DNA from: Diphasiastrum complanatum
Taxonomy: Eukaryota > Streptophyta > Lycopodiopsida > Lycopodiales > Lycopodiaceae
NCBI GenBank assembly: GCA_029204225.1
Contig: CM055106.1
Location: forward strand, 41,864,368-41,928,367
DNA: 64,000 nt
Direction of reading: 5' to 3'
Under the pieces are notes generated by a model. The model was not told the DNA's origin and searched no databases. It was given only the letters and a program-made list of their open reading frames with translations. A program made the position numbers and the translations under genes. Position 1 is the stretch's first letter; every line of letters begins with the position of its first letter. Positions 1-10,479 of the stretch are shown here, piece by piece.

Positions 1-7
1 TTTTCAG

Positions 8-1185
8 GCAGGAGACCTTGGAGTTCTGCACTGGCCCGGCGCTTTTGAGAGACGGTAGTAAACTGACCATGGTCCACCGTCCATTTAAGTTTTAACATTA
101 CAGTTTAAACTTGAAATTTCACATTTTACTGCACAATTACTCAATCATATTGTTGGAACTTGGTTGCAACTTGCTAGTACTAACTGCCCCTTGAACTGTG
201 ACTCAGGCTAGCTGCATCCCGTGTCATGGTGGTCGAAGTTTGGGGTTGATGTCCATTCCCTAATTCACACGAAGAAGAGGAATCGACTCTCCTCTGCACA
301 GTTGGAGAGGTTGGTGTACGTACACGCCAACCTGAGACTTTTGGGTAGACTCCAAACCACCCCAGAGCCTATCCAAGTAAGCCATAAATTATAATTTCTA
401 ACACGTTATCCCAGTTGGCAGTTCGTACATACTAAATAGATCAACCATTATAGTAAATTGTAGCTAAATTTTAACTTTTGTCAGCCCTTATAGTTTTTGA
501 CTCCTGATTTCAATGTGCATTGTGACATGTGCATCAGTTAATTCTGATAAGATCGATGTGGCAAAGGTTCCAGAGTTGCCACCGAGAGACCAGGCAGAGG
601 AGGACGTGTATGCATTCCTCCATGAGGAGGCTATGCAGAGTGCAGGTGAGAAATTAGGATTTAGCTCTAGCCTCTAGGCTCTTAGAAGTTAGTACTTGCT
701 ATCAAGGTTGACAACTCGTTGCATGTGCTAGGCTTTTGACTTGTCACTTCAGGCTTGCCGCTTGTCAGTTCAAAGTTGACAGTGTGTCACTTGTCTAAGG
801 TCTTGAATTAGATTTTCGAAGTTTGAACTAATTATTGTAATTTACTAATTTGCAGACAATAATACGTTTGTCCCTCCTTGTGTGCAGGACCTGTCACTCG
901 AGCAGAGCACAGGAGGAGGGCAAGAGAGGGTAGGAGCTCCTGTGCTCACAGCCCTGAGGCGACGACGAGTCTGAGTCTAAGGCATCGTCAGGGTCAAAGT
1001 CCTCAGAGGAGGAGTATGTGGATGAGGAGTCCGAGGAGAGTGGGGATGAGGATGAAGGGCATCATACCTCTGCCTCCGATGAGGATTTCGCAGCTGCCAC
1101 TCGAGAGACCACAGTAGGCTCCACAGCACCAGTGAGTAGGAGATTCAGGCGTAGGAGAGCTGAGAGTGCTCATTGTACGTTGTAG
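8..1185 (+). mobile_element. hAT transposase 3'-end relic
   Basis: This is the decayed C-terminal part of a plant hAT transposase, cut by the window edge. Exon-like blocks are 8-71, 212-376, about 543-645 and 856-1185. Block 212-376 is open for 55 codons and shows the hAT dimerisation signature: PVSWWSKFG, then HTKKRNRL, then LVYVHANLRL. These motifs are typical of the hAT C-terminal region. The segment that normally lies between WW..FG and HTKKRNRL (about 25 residues ending in a Cys-Glu-Arg-Asn-Trp-Ser motif) is missing, so the copy is deleted and not functional. Plausible splice sites are the acceptor before 212, donor GTAAGC at 377, donor GTGAG at 646 and acceptor before 856. The last block carries an acidic Ser/Glu/Asp tail ending at 1185 but needs a frameshift near 958. 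Family assignment is fairly sure; exon edges are inferred. Confidence 0.7.
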
Positions 1186-1460
1186 ATTGTAGTCTGTAGA
1201 TGTCACTAGATGAGCATTGACTCTTGAGCTGTTTACACATCATGATTTATCATCAGAGCTGAGACATGTGACATGTCGCATGTGGCATTACATTGGTGAC
1301 CGGACTCATGAGGCACCTAGCATATGTATTTACAGTTTATTATTATGTTATGAAATTTGAATCATGATATATTATGGATTCTCATTTGAAATGTCTGATT
1401 CCTGAAGTTAACTGTAGTCTGTTAGTCGATTATCTAATTACTAATTAGAATTTAGGAATA

Positions 1461-1605
1461 TCAGGATTCAGGATTCAGGATTCAGTAGTTAGTTACTAAT
1501 GGTTTTACAATTTTGATTGGTATTTAACGTATTATATTAGTAGTTACCACTTACATATAGAATGTTGAATGTTGAATGTTCATTGTTGAATGATGAATGA
1601 TGAAT
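1461..1605. repeat. short tandem repeats in intergenic DNA
   Basis: Positions 1461-1485 hold about three and a half copies of TCAGGAT. Positions 1561-1605 hold repeats of a GAATGTT / GAATGAT unit. Apart from these, 1186-2680 contains no gene I can support. A minus-strand open stretch at 2220-2465 is charged and could be an old transposon fragment, but it has no recognisable motif. Confidence 0.5.
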
Positions 1606-2681
1606 CTAAGTTTCAACTTTCTAACCTAATTTTTTTTGGCTTTAGCCTTTCTCAAACAGTCATAACCTTCTTGTTTATTCTTTTGAACTCACCTAAGCAA
1701 TACTCACCTTCGTTGTTCCTTCTGATCCTTGCAACCTTTAGCTTGTCTCTGTAACCATTGCCTTGGATTACTAAAAGTTCTCAAAAACGTAAGATTTGAC
1801 CAAATCAACAAAAAGCTTGCAAAAATAGTCATCTCCAATCAGGACGGAGAACTGCACACCTCCAACAATCGTGCCTACAATGGCCCACGCACATCAAAAT
1901 GGATTAGCTTTAGCACCCTGTAAACACAACCTACTGAATATCTAATAGGCAACCTCCATTGCTTGCTTTGGATGCATGCAACACAGATCAACTTTTGCTC
2001 AAAGGGCCACTGTTTTGGACAACCCCTATAGACATTCTTTGTCCTCATTTGAGTCTCCCTCCACTAACGTTGTGAATAGAAAATTCTCTTCTACTTGGTT
2101 TGCTTCCTCTTCTCGTTTTCTTGTCGGCAAGTCTTTTCCTACACTTGAGGCAGATTAGTCAAGCTCCTTGTAGTAACAACTTGCTCATGTCTCTCTACCC
2201 CTATGCATGCTTGTGCTTCTTAGTCCCCTCCTTGGCAACATTCCCTTATTCTTCCTCGTCCTCTTGGTTGGGCAATTTTCCTTTCCCAACATTTTAATAA
2301 ACTCATCCATATTGTGGAGTATCCCCTTGCCCCTAGAGCATGGAAGTTTTCCTTGGCTCCTTGAAGTTCCTCAAACCATTGCATTGTCAGATCTCCATCT
2401 CCCTTTACCACATTCAATCCCTCAGGTTCGCTTAGCATTCTCTCTTCCCTATAAGTATCTTCCATAGATCGTAGCCTTCAAACTTCTCTAGAACTTGTGC
2501 ATCATAGCTAGAGTTATTCATTGCCACCTTCCCTTTCACCTCAACAACAAGCTCCCTTTTCTAAGAACGAAGACATGTGCCAATTAACTTGTAACAGTCA
2601 TTGTTCAAGGAACATCGGCCCATAGGCTATTCAAAAAAAAAATGACAATCACTTGCTCAAATGCACTAAGCGGGGTTTCAA

Positions 2682-2966
2682 ATGGAAAGGGGGTTAAGTG
2701 GAGAGGACCTAGAGTTTTCCTCTCTAGACAGTTGAGGTCATTACCTCAAGTGGCCTAAGGTGGCACTTACCGCTAGGTGGCATCCTATGTGGCAAGAATG
2801 GATGCCAACATGGGGTAACTCCACTTCTGGGGGAGGTCCAAAAATAGATCACTTGCCCTTACTTGCAAAAAGGGGCCTTGTGTGAAAGCCTTATGCTACT
2901 ACTAATGTGGCGGATAAGTGTGGAGGAGTAAGTCCATTTTTTGAAATGCACTTAACCCCCTTCCAT
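2682..2966. repeat. possible MITE-like inverted repeat
   Basis: The 19-bp sequence ATGGAAAGGGGGTTAAGTG at 2682-2700 is repeated in inverted orientation at 2949-2966, with one base missing, enclosing about 250 bp without coding potential. This spacing fits a small nonautonomous element or a foldback. No convincing target-site duplication is visible, so the call is weak. From 2967 to 3720 I see nothing I can name; part of it is probably intron 1 of the adjacent minus-strand gene. Confidence 0.3.
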
Positions 2967-3721
2967 GTAGACCACATTAAACAATTGTACAAAGAGTCAT
3001 GAAAGCAACACAAGAAAGACTCAAAAAGTTTATAAGAACAAGAACCATAAACCTGAACGCATAGCTCTACAAGAACATTGCGAACTACCAATGTGGTGCC
3101 ATGGCGAATAAATCTCTACATACAAGAGCTGCAAACTAAGATCAAGAACCGGGCAATGAACCACAGATCATGACTTACAAGACAGGACAAAAGAGGTTAT
3201 TTGGCTACTCAATTGAGAGTTAAGATCTGCACATGTGCCACCACATGGGTGACATGTTGCTTACTCCCAATAGTTTCAACGCGACTAATAAGAGTCAAGT
3301 TCTAATGTTATCTCTCATAACAGTGTTTCCAATCATTTTCTGCAGTTCTCAGAGCTGGAATCTATCTTCGCTTCATTCTTTGAAGCTCTCTATATGTTAC
3401 GTTTTGTATCCCACTGGAAATCCAGGCATTAAAAGTGGATACTCCGTTAACCAAAGCAAACGAATGTCGGTTTTCGCACGGAAGCCATCAACAAAGGAAA
3501 ATACTATCTAAGCAATATATAAGATTGCGTGTGATTCCTTTTCAGACATTATCAGAAGACTGCAGAAACAAGTCGTTTTCTAGATTTAAATTGTTCGCAA
3601 CCCCTATCTTATTAAGTCAAAAAATGGTATCCTCAACAAGAGAAAAAATAAGACAGAATAATCTGCGATTTGCCAAAAAGTTTCTCCCAGCAGTTGCTAA
3701 AGCACAGAAAAGGAGTCTTAC

Positions 3722-4113
3722 GAAGTGCTGGGACTGATCGTCCAGAGGCTTAGGCCCTCAATAGAATGCCCAATAATGCTGGAAACTGGCGTGCTCAGCT
3801 TGCCTTCTAGATCCAATTCCCCTGATTCATCCTCCTCGGAAACATGAATAAGAACATCTAGGACACTCACCATTCCTATGTACTGCTTCCTTACTCCGCC
3901 CGTGGACTTGTCTGACTCCACGATCATAGACCCACCAGCTCCGATCCACTGCCCAGGCGGTGCAGCCACTGGCACCGCAACAACATCGTTGGCTAACAAC
4001 ACATTGAGGGTGTCGCCCACAGTGGCTGTGCAAGGCACCTCGATCAGCCTGCGCTTATTCTGCACCAACTGCTGCACCGTCGCATTTCGTAGCACATCCT
4101 TATCCATCTCCAT
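3722..4113 (-). CDS. PV42: PV42-like CBS-domain protein, first exon only
   Basis: The exon encodes the first 130 codons plus two bases, starting at the ATG at 4113. It reads as the N-terminal CBS region of the plant PV42 / SnRK1-gamma-like family: a VPCTATVGDTLNVLLAND stretch, then VPVAAPPGQWIGAGGSMI, then YIGMVSVLDVLIHV, then TPVSSIIGHSIEGLSLWTI. CBS domains of this family bind adenosine nucleotides, and some members act with SnRK1 kinase complexes; PV42 genes in Arabidopsis affect stamen and pollen development. The exon ends with TC followed by a strong donor GTAAGA at 3721-3716 on the minus strand, so the frame is phase 2 at the junction. Family proteins are near 390 residues with a second CBS pair. 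I find no continuing exon between 1 and 3716. Either intron 1 is longer than 3.7 kb or the gene is broken. A CT-rich tract forms the putative 5' UTR. Confidence 0.8.
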
Positions 4114-4130
4114 TCAATCCGATCCAATTA

Positions 4131-4173
4131 CCCTCCCTCTCTCCCTCTCTCTCTCTCGCTTTCTCTCGCTCGA

Positions 4174-4210
<37 letters not shown>

Positions 4211-4240
4211 CGCTCGCTCTCTCCTCTCTCTCTCTTTCCT
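4131..4240. repeat. (CT)n tract in putative 5' UTR of PV42-like gene
   Basis: A nearly pure CT microsatellite with CTCG interruptions lies immediately upstream of the ATG at 4113. On the gene's own strand it is a (GA)n leader, a common plant 5'UTR or core-promoter feature that GAGA-binding proteins can recognise. Confidence 0.75.
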
Positions 4241-4345
4241 CTGGCGCTAGCTCTTCTGTCCGTTTCCCTTGGCCCGATGGCACTCTCTGTTTTTACAGCG
4301 GGGTCCGGCGCCCTTGGATGCTAGCTAGCCACGAGTCACATCTGC

Positions 4346-4422
4346 CACGTGTACGATTTGGAATAGAGTCATTTGTAAGACGTGGCATGATCTGAACGTC
4401 TCATAAAATATCTAACGGTAGT
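4346..4422 (-). promoter_or_regulatory. PV42-like promoter: G-box plus shared ACGTGGCA module
   Basis: A CACGTG G-box is at 4346-4351. At 4380-4422 comes the module ACGTGGCATGATCTGAACG, then about 15 bases, then TAACGGT. The same ordered module appears twice upstream of the AWPM-19 gene at 59 kb. It lies about 270 bp upstream of the start codon. Its function is inferred from position and G-box content only. Confidence 0.5.
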
Positions 4423-4659
4423 GGGCTTAAAATGTCATTTCGTCGAGGGGCCTCGATAACTCCTTCCACCTCACCGCGTGACACTTGGACTTTTAACATT
4501 AGAACGACACGTGTCCCCGTATGGTGTGAGGACTTTATTTTCATGTCTTTTTGAGGCCAGTTCGACTCCAATGAATTAAAAATTATAACTAAAATGTCAT
4601 TTTGTGATTGAACCATGTTTTTAGGGTACACTTTTCTATTTTATTTGGGGGATTGGGAA

Positions 4660-4915
4660 ATGGGTTGGCCCATGAGGCCCTTCTCTTAGAGAAGGGCTTT
4701 TAGTCAAGGGCAGCAGCTCTAGGTGAAAGGGTTGAGGAGGTAGATCTTTCTTCACGTGAAAACACTTTTTATTAAACTGTTTTACATGCACTTCCAACTG
4801 AGGAGGTAGTCTGAGGCGAAAGGGCCAAGGCGGCATACTTTCCTCAACATGGAAACACCTTTTACTTCTTTTTTTGGCTTTAAATTTATCACATGCACAT
4901 TCTTAGCAAAAGTTG
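4660..4915. repeat. diverged repeat monomers, left flank of Copia-1
   Basis: Two degenerate copies of a roughly 110-bp unit lie here. Each has an AGGCGAAAGGG / AGGTGAAAGGG core, then a CTTTCYTCA stretch, then a T-rich run with ACATGCAC. The same unit recurs at 11160-11460 on the other side of Copia-1, showing that the Copia inserted into a pre-existing repeat block. Confidence 0.55.
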
Positions 4916-4997
4916 CATATAAACAAAAGATAAAAAGAGATTAGAGAGAATGACCCAACGTGAATAAAATGTGTGATTATGGGTTTTGTTTTTTCCC

Positions 4998-5002
4998 GAG
5001 GG
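4998..5002. repeat. Copia-1 target-site duplication (left copy)
   Basis: GAGGG lies directly outside the left LTR and is repeated exactly at 11153-11157 outside the right LTR. This 5-bp duplication is the size expected of a Copia integrase. Confidence 0.9.
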
Positions 5003-5685
5003 TGTAAAAATTACAGCAAATAAGGATCCTAAAACACTTGAAATGATGAGGAAAACAATAGATTATGATTTCATAAGATTAGCACAAGTTGAACCATCAA
5101 AATCCATCAAAAACCTATGCTTGAACCTCGCTAAATGGCCCAAATCCTTGAAGAAGGCTTCACACGTGTGAAAGTACGGCCTCCCACAGTCTGAGTACTG
5201 TACACCAGACCTACATTCAATCCTATAATCATTAGTAATCACAAGTACTCAAACAATTATGAACATAGAGAGCAATTGCACCATTATGAGAGAAAAAAAC
5301 ATGAAATTGCTTGATTGATTTTGGTGAGATATCATCACCTATATATACATGATCCATCACGGTTTTGGGCAGGTATGAGTAGCCCTAAACTTATCCCTAA
5401 TGCTAATTTTGGTGGATCTTTCAGCCCTACCAAGTTAGGGTTGGAATCTTGGAGATCCCTCAACAATGCAAAAATTACCAAAAATAGCTCCTATTTTTTC
5501 TCCCTTGTATCTAAGCATAATTTGGACTCATTCCAAAGGTTCTAACACTTAGGTCTACTTGAGAACATCCTTATGAATGGAATCCTATGCTATTTGGCAC
5601 GTGTGACAAGCCACATCATGACCATCTAACTATTTACAAGTCATATGACCAAAACTATTCAAGCTAGAATTGTGAATTTTTAACA
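5003..5685 (-). repeat. Copia-1 3' LTR
   Basis: A 683-bp LTR starting TGTAAAAATTACAG and ending GAATTTTTAACA. It contains the palindrome CACACGTGTG at 5161-5170 and a second CACGTG near 5600. It carries 10 bases that the right LTR lacks, near 5100. Confidence 0.93.
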
Positions 5686-5699
5686 CTCCTCCTCACTAT

Positions 5700-8600
5700 C
5701 TAGCTTGGTTCAATCATTGCTTTACTAATCACTCCAAGTGATGATCTTAACTTCATAAAAGGTGTCTTTTGAAGTGGTTTAGTAAGTAGATCAGCTACAC
5801 ATTCATTGCTTGGAACATGCTCCAAAGCAATCTCCTTGGCTTGCACCATTTCTCTCACAAAGTGATGACATATCTCAATGTGCTTAGATCTTGCATGGAA
5901 GATTGGGTTAGATGCAAGGTGTTGGGCTGATATATTGTCATTGTAGATGATTGGTGCCTCCTCTGAATCCATGATCTTTAGTTCCACCAATAATCTCTTG
6001 ATCCAAAGTACCTCCTTTGTAGTGGTTGTCAAAGCTTTGTACTCGGCCTCGGTTGAAGATAGAGATATAGTTTCTTGCTTTTTTGAAAGCCATGAAACCA
6101 CACCTTCTCCTATGAAAGTTGAATAGGCACTTGTTGATTTCCTATCCCTCTTGTCCCCTGCAAAATCTGAATCACTAAATGCATGAAGGTTAATCACATC
6201 TCCTCTATATAGAATCCCAAAATCCAATGTACCTGAGATGTATCTTAGAATCCTCTTAGCCTTTTTCCAATGGATATTCAATGGCTTTTGCATGGATTGG
6301 CTCAACCTACATACACTAAAGCTAAGATCTGGTCTAGTTATAGTGATCCACATTAAGGAACCTATAAGTTGCCTAAACAAAGTGATGTCCATGAAGGATC
6401 TTTCGTCATCTTCATTTGGCACTTTTACATCTTGCTCCATTGGTGTGTCAACACTTTTGTATACTTCCATCTTAAACTTCTTCAAAAGACTTTGAGCATA
6501 GTTTACTTGACTTATAAAGATAAAATCAGACCCTCTAAGTACTTCTATGCCTAAGATGAAGTGAAGACACCCTAGATCTACCATCTTGAACTCTAAGGAT
6601 AGATCTATCTTGATTTTTTCAATACCATCAACACTATTTCCACTAATGATGATGTCATCTACATAAATGAGTAAAAGTACAATACCAACATCATCAAACT
6701 TAATGTAAAGAGTGGGATCATATTCACTTTGAACAAAAGAAAGTGAAATAAGATAGCAATGTAGTCTTGAATTCCAAGATCTCGAGGCTTGCTTCAAGCC
6801 ATAGATGCTTCTTTGGAGATGGCATACTTTGTTCTCCATTCCATGCTTGATGAACCCTTGTGGCTGCTCCATATAGATATCCTCTTCCAAAAAACCATTC
6901 AAGAAAGCATTAGAGACATCCATTTGACATAGAATCCATCCAAAATGTGATGCAAGTGCAATGATTAGTCTTATTGTGACCATCTTGGCCACGGGTGCAA
7001 AAGTTTCCTCATAGTCTATCCCTCTCTCTTGAGCATAACCTTTTGCAACTAATCTTGCTTTATGTTTGTTAACACTCCCATTTGCATTCAACTTAAGCTT
7101 GAAGACCCACTTGCATCCTATTACATTCCTTTGAGGTCTCTCAACAAGCAACCAAGTTTCATTCTCAATCAAGGCATCATACTCATCCAACATAGCTTTA
7201 TACCATTCTTTGGAGTTCAATGCATCTTCAACATTAGATGGTTCTTCAAAACTAGATAAAGCATAAGAAGTGGATGAGATACCCTCAACTTGCTGTCCTT
7301 TGCCTTGATATGTGAGCCTTGATGGCTCCACTTTTGCCCTTGAAGATCTCCTTGGTGTGATAGGTGGGTTTGGTGCTTGCTCCTCCATGAGCTCCTCCTC
7401 AAAACCAAGATCTTGCTCCTCGGCCATCTTCTTCTTGATTGTTGGAGCACTTGAGCCTTCTTCAAGCATATGCATATGATGTTCATCAAAGATGACATCC
7501 CTTGAAACAACAAATTTGTTCAAGGATGGGAGATAGACTTTGTAGCCCTTGCTTGAGCTTGCATATCCAAGCATGATCCCTCTTGTGGAAGATGGATCCT
7601 CCTTGGTTCTTGTTTCCAATGGCACATGCACATAACATATACACCCAAAAACTTTCAAGTGAATAAGATTGGGTTTCTTTCCATACAACATCTCATGAGG
7701 AGTTTTGCCTTCAATGGCTTTGCAAGACACCCTATTCATCAAGTAGTTTGCACATACAAGAGACTCACCCCAAAAGGATTTGGGCAAACAAGCATCTAAT
7801 CTTAAAGCCTTAGAACATTCACATAATGTTCTATTCCTTCTTTCAGCAACTCCATTTTGTTGAGGAGTGTAAGGACAAGAAGTCTCTTTCTTGATCCCTT
7901 CCTCCTCACAAAAGGCCTTGAACTCATTGGAGATGAATTCTCCACCATTGTCACTTCTAAGAATCTTGATGCTATGATTATGATGCTTTTCCACAAACAA
8001 CTTGAACTTTACAAAAGTATCAAATACTTGAGACTTGAAGGAAAGTAAGAACACCCAACAATATCTTGAGTAGTCATCAATGAAGGTTAAAAACATGGAT
8101 GAACCTCCATTAGATTTGGTGCTAGCAATGTGCACATCCGAGTGTATGAGTTCAAGAGGATGAGATGACTTTGTGATGGAGTTAGGAAACACCTTCTTAT
8201 GTGCCTTGGATAAGGCACAAGCTTCACAAACCTTGTCTTCCTTCCCAATAGACCTTGGTAGGCCTAAAGCATACTCCTCCTTGATCATAGCCTCCATGGA
8301 ACCCGAGTTGACATGTCCAAGTCTTTTGTGCCATAAAATAAAGGTAGATATCTTGCTCTTCTCGGCCAACATGACAACATTAGTATCCACAAATGCATCC
8401 AGCTTATAAAGTTTGCCAAGTCTAGTGCCCTTAGCCACTATCTTACCCTTCTTCTTGATGAAACATTCATTTGAAGCAAAGTCAACATTGAAACCATTGT
8501 CTACCATTTGGCCAACACTTAGTAGATTCTTTGTTATTGTAGGAATGTACAAAACACCTTCTATGTTGATCTTTTTGGAAGATCCTAAGCAAAGGGGAAT

Positions 8601-9668
8601 GCTACCAACTCCTTCAATCTTACAAGCTTCATCATTTGCTGTATAGATAGAATTTATAGGTCCATCATAAGATAAGAGAGAAGAGAAAAACTCCCTTTTA
8701 CTAGTCATGTGTGAACTAGCACCCGAGTCAATCCACCAAGGATCTTCTCCTTTGAAGCTTGTTGAAGAAAATATGGACATCATGAGAGAGTCCTCATGTG
8801 AACTCTCCTCCTCCTCCTCTTTGCTCATGTTGGCTTGGCTTTGATCTTGCTTCCTCTTGAAGCATTCCGAGGCATAATGCCCCATCTTGCTACAATAGTA
8901 GCACTTCACCTTTGATTTGTCCTTCTTGACTTTGGTGGTTGATGGAGATGCCTTTGGGGGTCCTTCTTGATCCTCAAGCTTTGTAGACTTCTTGAATGTT
9001 GATCCTTTGCCTTTGGACTTGCCTTTGCCTTTGGTGAAGAGATCTTGGTCATCTCCACCTTGGATGGAAAGCCTATCCATCCTCTCTTGCATTTGGCTCC
9101 TTCTTGATTCCTCAGCCATGAGTGTGCCTTGGAGTTCTTCAAGTATGGGTAGCTTACCCATAATTGCATATCCCTGAACCAAATTGTCAAATTCAAAGCT
9201 TAGTCCATTCAATATGAGTTGAACAAGCTCTTCATCCTTGATAGGGTCACCTATAAAGGCTAGCTCTTTGTTCAATTCCTTTACTCTTAGGACAAAAGTA
9301 TGTGCACTCTCTCCTTTCTTTTGATAGCTTCTATAGATTTGATTCTTCAAAGCTAACATTCTAGTTTGGTTCTTGGATTCATAGACCTTTTGCAAAGTCT
9401 CCCAAGCATCTTGAGCTGAAGTGCAATCTCCTACCTCTCTTAAGAGTTCATTTGCAACATTCATTTTTATGCAATGTAGTGCAACATTGCACCTCTTGAT
9501 GTATTTGGCTTTTTCTTGAGGATGAATAGGTTCACCCTCCTTACCATTTACAATTTCCATCAGATCTTGCATGATCATGATAGATTCCATTCTAACTTTC
9601 CATATGGAATAGTTAGTTTTGTTGAGCCTTTCATTAGTATCCAAAAGATATGCATTTATAGATGCCAT
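5700..9668 (-). CDS. Copia-1 Gag-Pol polyprotein, intact
   Basis: The 1322-residue ORF has all Copia domains in order. The UBN2-type Gag is followed by a CCHC knuckle, CYYCSKMGHYASEC, near residue 255. The aspartic protease shows WWIDSGASSH near 310. The pre-integrase HKRLGHVN is near 445. The integrase core has HSDVH near 505 and RSDNGGEF near 567. The reverse transcriptase has YVDD near 1000. RNase H has SDSDFAGD near 1160 and SSTEAEYKAL near 1200. The usual Copia polyprotein is 1250-1450 residues, so the length is normal. The start at 9668 is chosen because MASINAYLLD matches the related start in Copia-2. No stop or frameshift was seen. The protein would assemble virus-like particles, copy the RNA and integrate the cDNA. 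Confidence 0.95.
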   Translation of the reverse strand: MASINAYLLDTNERLNKTNYSIWKVRMESIMIMQDLMEIVNGKEGEPIHPQEKAKYIKRCNVALHCIKMNVANELLREVGDCTSAQDAWETLQKVYESKNQTRMLALKNQIYRSYQKKGESAHTFVLRVKELNKELAFIGDPIKDEELVQLILNGLSFEFDNLVQGYAIMGKLPILEELQGTLMAEESRRSQMQERMDRLSIQGGDDQDLFTKGKGKSKGKGSTFKKSTKLEDQEGPPKASPSTTKVKKDKSKVKCYYCSKMGHYASECFKRKQDQSQANMSKEEEEESSHEDSLMMSIFSSTSFKGEDPWWIDSGASSHMTSKREFFSSLLSYDGPINSIYTANDEACKIEGVGSIPLCLGSSKKINIEGVLYIPTITKNLLSVGQMVDNGFNVDFASNECFIKKKGKIVAKGTRLGKLYKLDAFVDTNVVMLAEKSKISTFILWHKRLGHVNSGSMEAMIKEEYALGLPRSIGKEDKVCEACALSKAHKKVFPNSITKSSHPLELIHSDVHIASTKSNGGSSMFLTFIDDYSRYCWVFLLSFKSQVFDTFVKFKLFVEKHHNHSIKILRSDNGGEFISNEFKAFCEEEGIKKETSCPYTPQQNGVAERRNRTLCECSKALRLDACLPKSFWGESLVCANYLMNRVSCKAIEGKTPHEMLYGKKPNLIHLKVFGCICYVHVPLETRTKEDPSSTRGIMLGYASSSKGYKVYLPSLNKFVVSRDVIFDEHHMHMLEEGSSAPTIKKKMAEEQDLGFEEELMEEQAPNPPITPRRSSRAKVEPSRLTYQGKGQQVEGISSTSYALSSFEEPSNVEDALNSKEWYKAMLDEYDALIENETWLLVERPQRNVIGCKWVFKLKLNANGSVNKHKARLVAKGYAQERGIDYEETFAPVAKMVTIRLIIALASHFGWILCQMDVSNAFLNGFLEEDIYMEQPQGFIKHGMENKVCHLQRSIYGLKQASRSWNSRLHCYLISLSFVQSEYDPTLYIKFDDVGIVLLLIYVDDIIISGNSVDGIEKIKIDLSLEFKMVDLGCLHFILGIEVLRGSDFIFISQVNYAQSLLKKFKMEVYKSVDTPMEQDVKVPNEDDERSFMDITLFRQLIGSLMWITITRPDLSFSVCRLSQSMQKPLNIHWKKAKRILRYISGTLDFGILYRGDVINLHAFSDSDFAGDKRDRKSTSAYSTFIGEGVVSWLSKKQETISLSSTEAEYKALTTTTKEVLWIKRLLVELKIMDSEEAPIIYNDNISAQHLASNPIFHARSKHIEICHHFVREMVQAKEIALEHVPSNECVADLLTKPLQKTPFMKLRSSLGVISKAMIEPS

Positions 9669-10466
9669 CTAGTCTCCTAATCAAGGACTTGACACAAATG
9701 AAGGTTACTTCTATTGATTTGATTGAAGGTCTACCTTATCCCACTTCTTAGGGACCTGAAAAGATCAGTAATAGACTTCCTATAAAGATCTAAGAATGAT
9801 CTCTAACAAAATCAAATCATAGAATACTAGAAACAATGCACTTGCTTGATTGAAGTAGACAATACTAGTAGAATTGCCCCTCTTTCTATAAAGAACATTA
9901 AAGCTTCCAAATGATCTGATCAAGAGTGAATTTCAAAAACCTAATATACTTCCAAAATCACTTGTAAAAGATCTAGATGGAACTTAATGAGGATGCAACA
10001 CAATCTACTATCCAATCACAAGCAAAAAATGATCAAAATTGATGAAAAATTGATCTAATTTGGTGCATAAGTCAAGCAATGGTTGGACTGAACCTAAATC
10101 ACTTTAGGAGGTGCCTACTACACCTTAGAACAGCCTTGAAGAGTCCCCAAAACTCTGATCTTCCCTCTCCTTGAATGCTAGAAAGCCTCCTCTATGAAAT
10201 CACCTCCAAAACTCGCTTAGAAATCAATGCTTGGAGCAAGCAAAACTTGCTATCTTGGTAATGTGAATTGAATTCAACTTTGCCTCTGGTTTTAGACACC
10301 TAAACACCTGCAAATGAAGTCACACAACACCAATCTCCAATGTATTTGACTCACTTTGAGTTCTAGAATCAATACTAGATGCTAAGATCCAATCTACACA
10401 AGATTTAGATCAAAAATTGTGATCAAATTGAATGAAAACCAAGGATTTAGCTCATTTCAGCCTTTA

Positions 10467-10479
10467 GGATCTGATACCA
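10467..10479 (-). other. Copia-1 primer-binding site
   Basis: The minus strand reads TGGTATCAGATCC directly inside the 5' LTR. This matches the plant initiator tRNA-Met 3' end used by most plant Copia elements, with a T in place of the usual G near its 3' side. Confidence 0.85.

Noticed and set aside
878-1117. Basic 79-codon frame in the hAT tail
   Set aside because: It is an off-frame reading of the acidic hAT tail, whose composition (Ser/Glu/Asp) fits the coding frame better.
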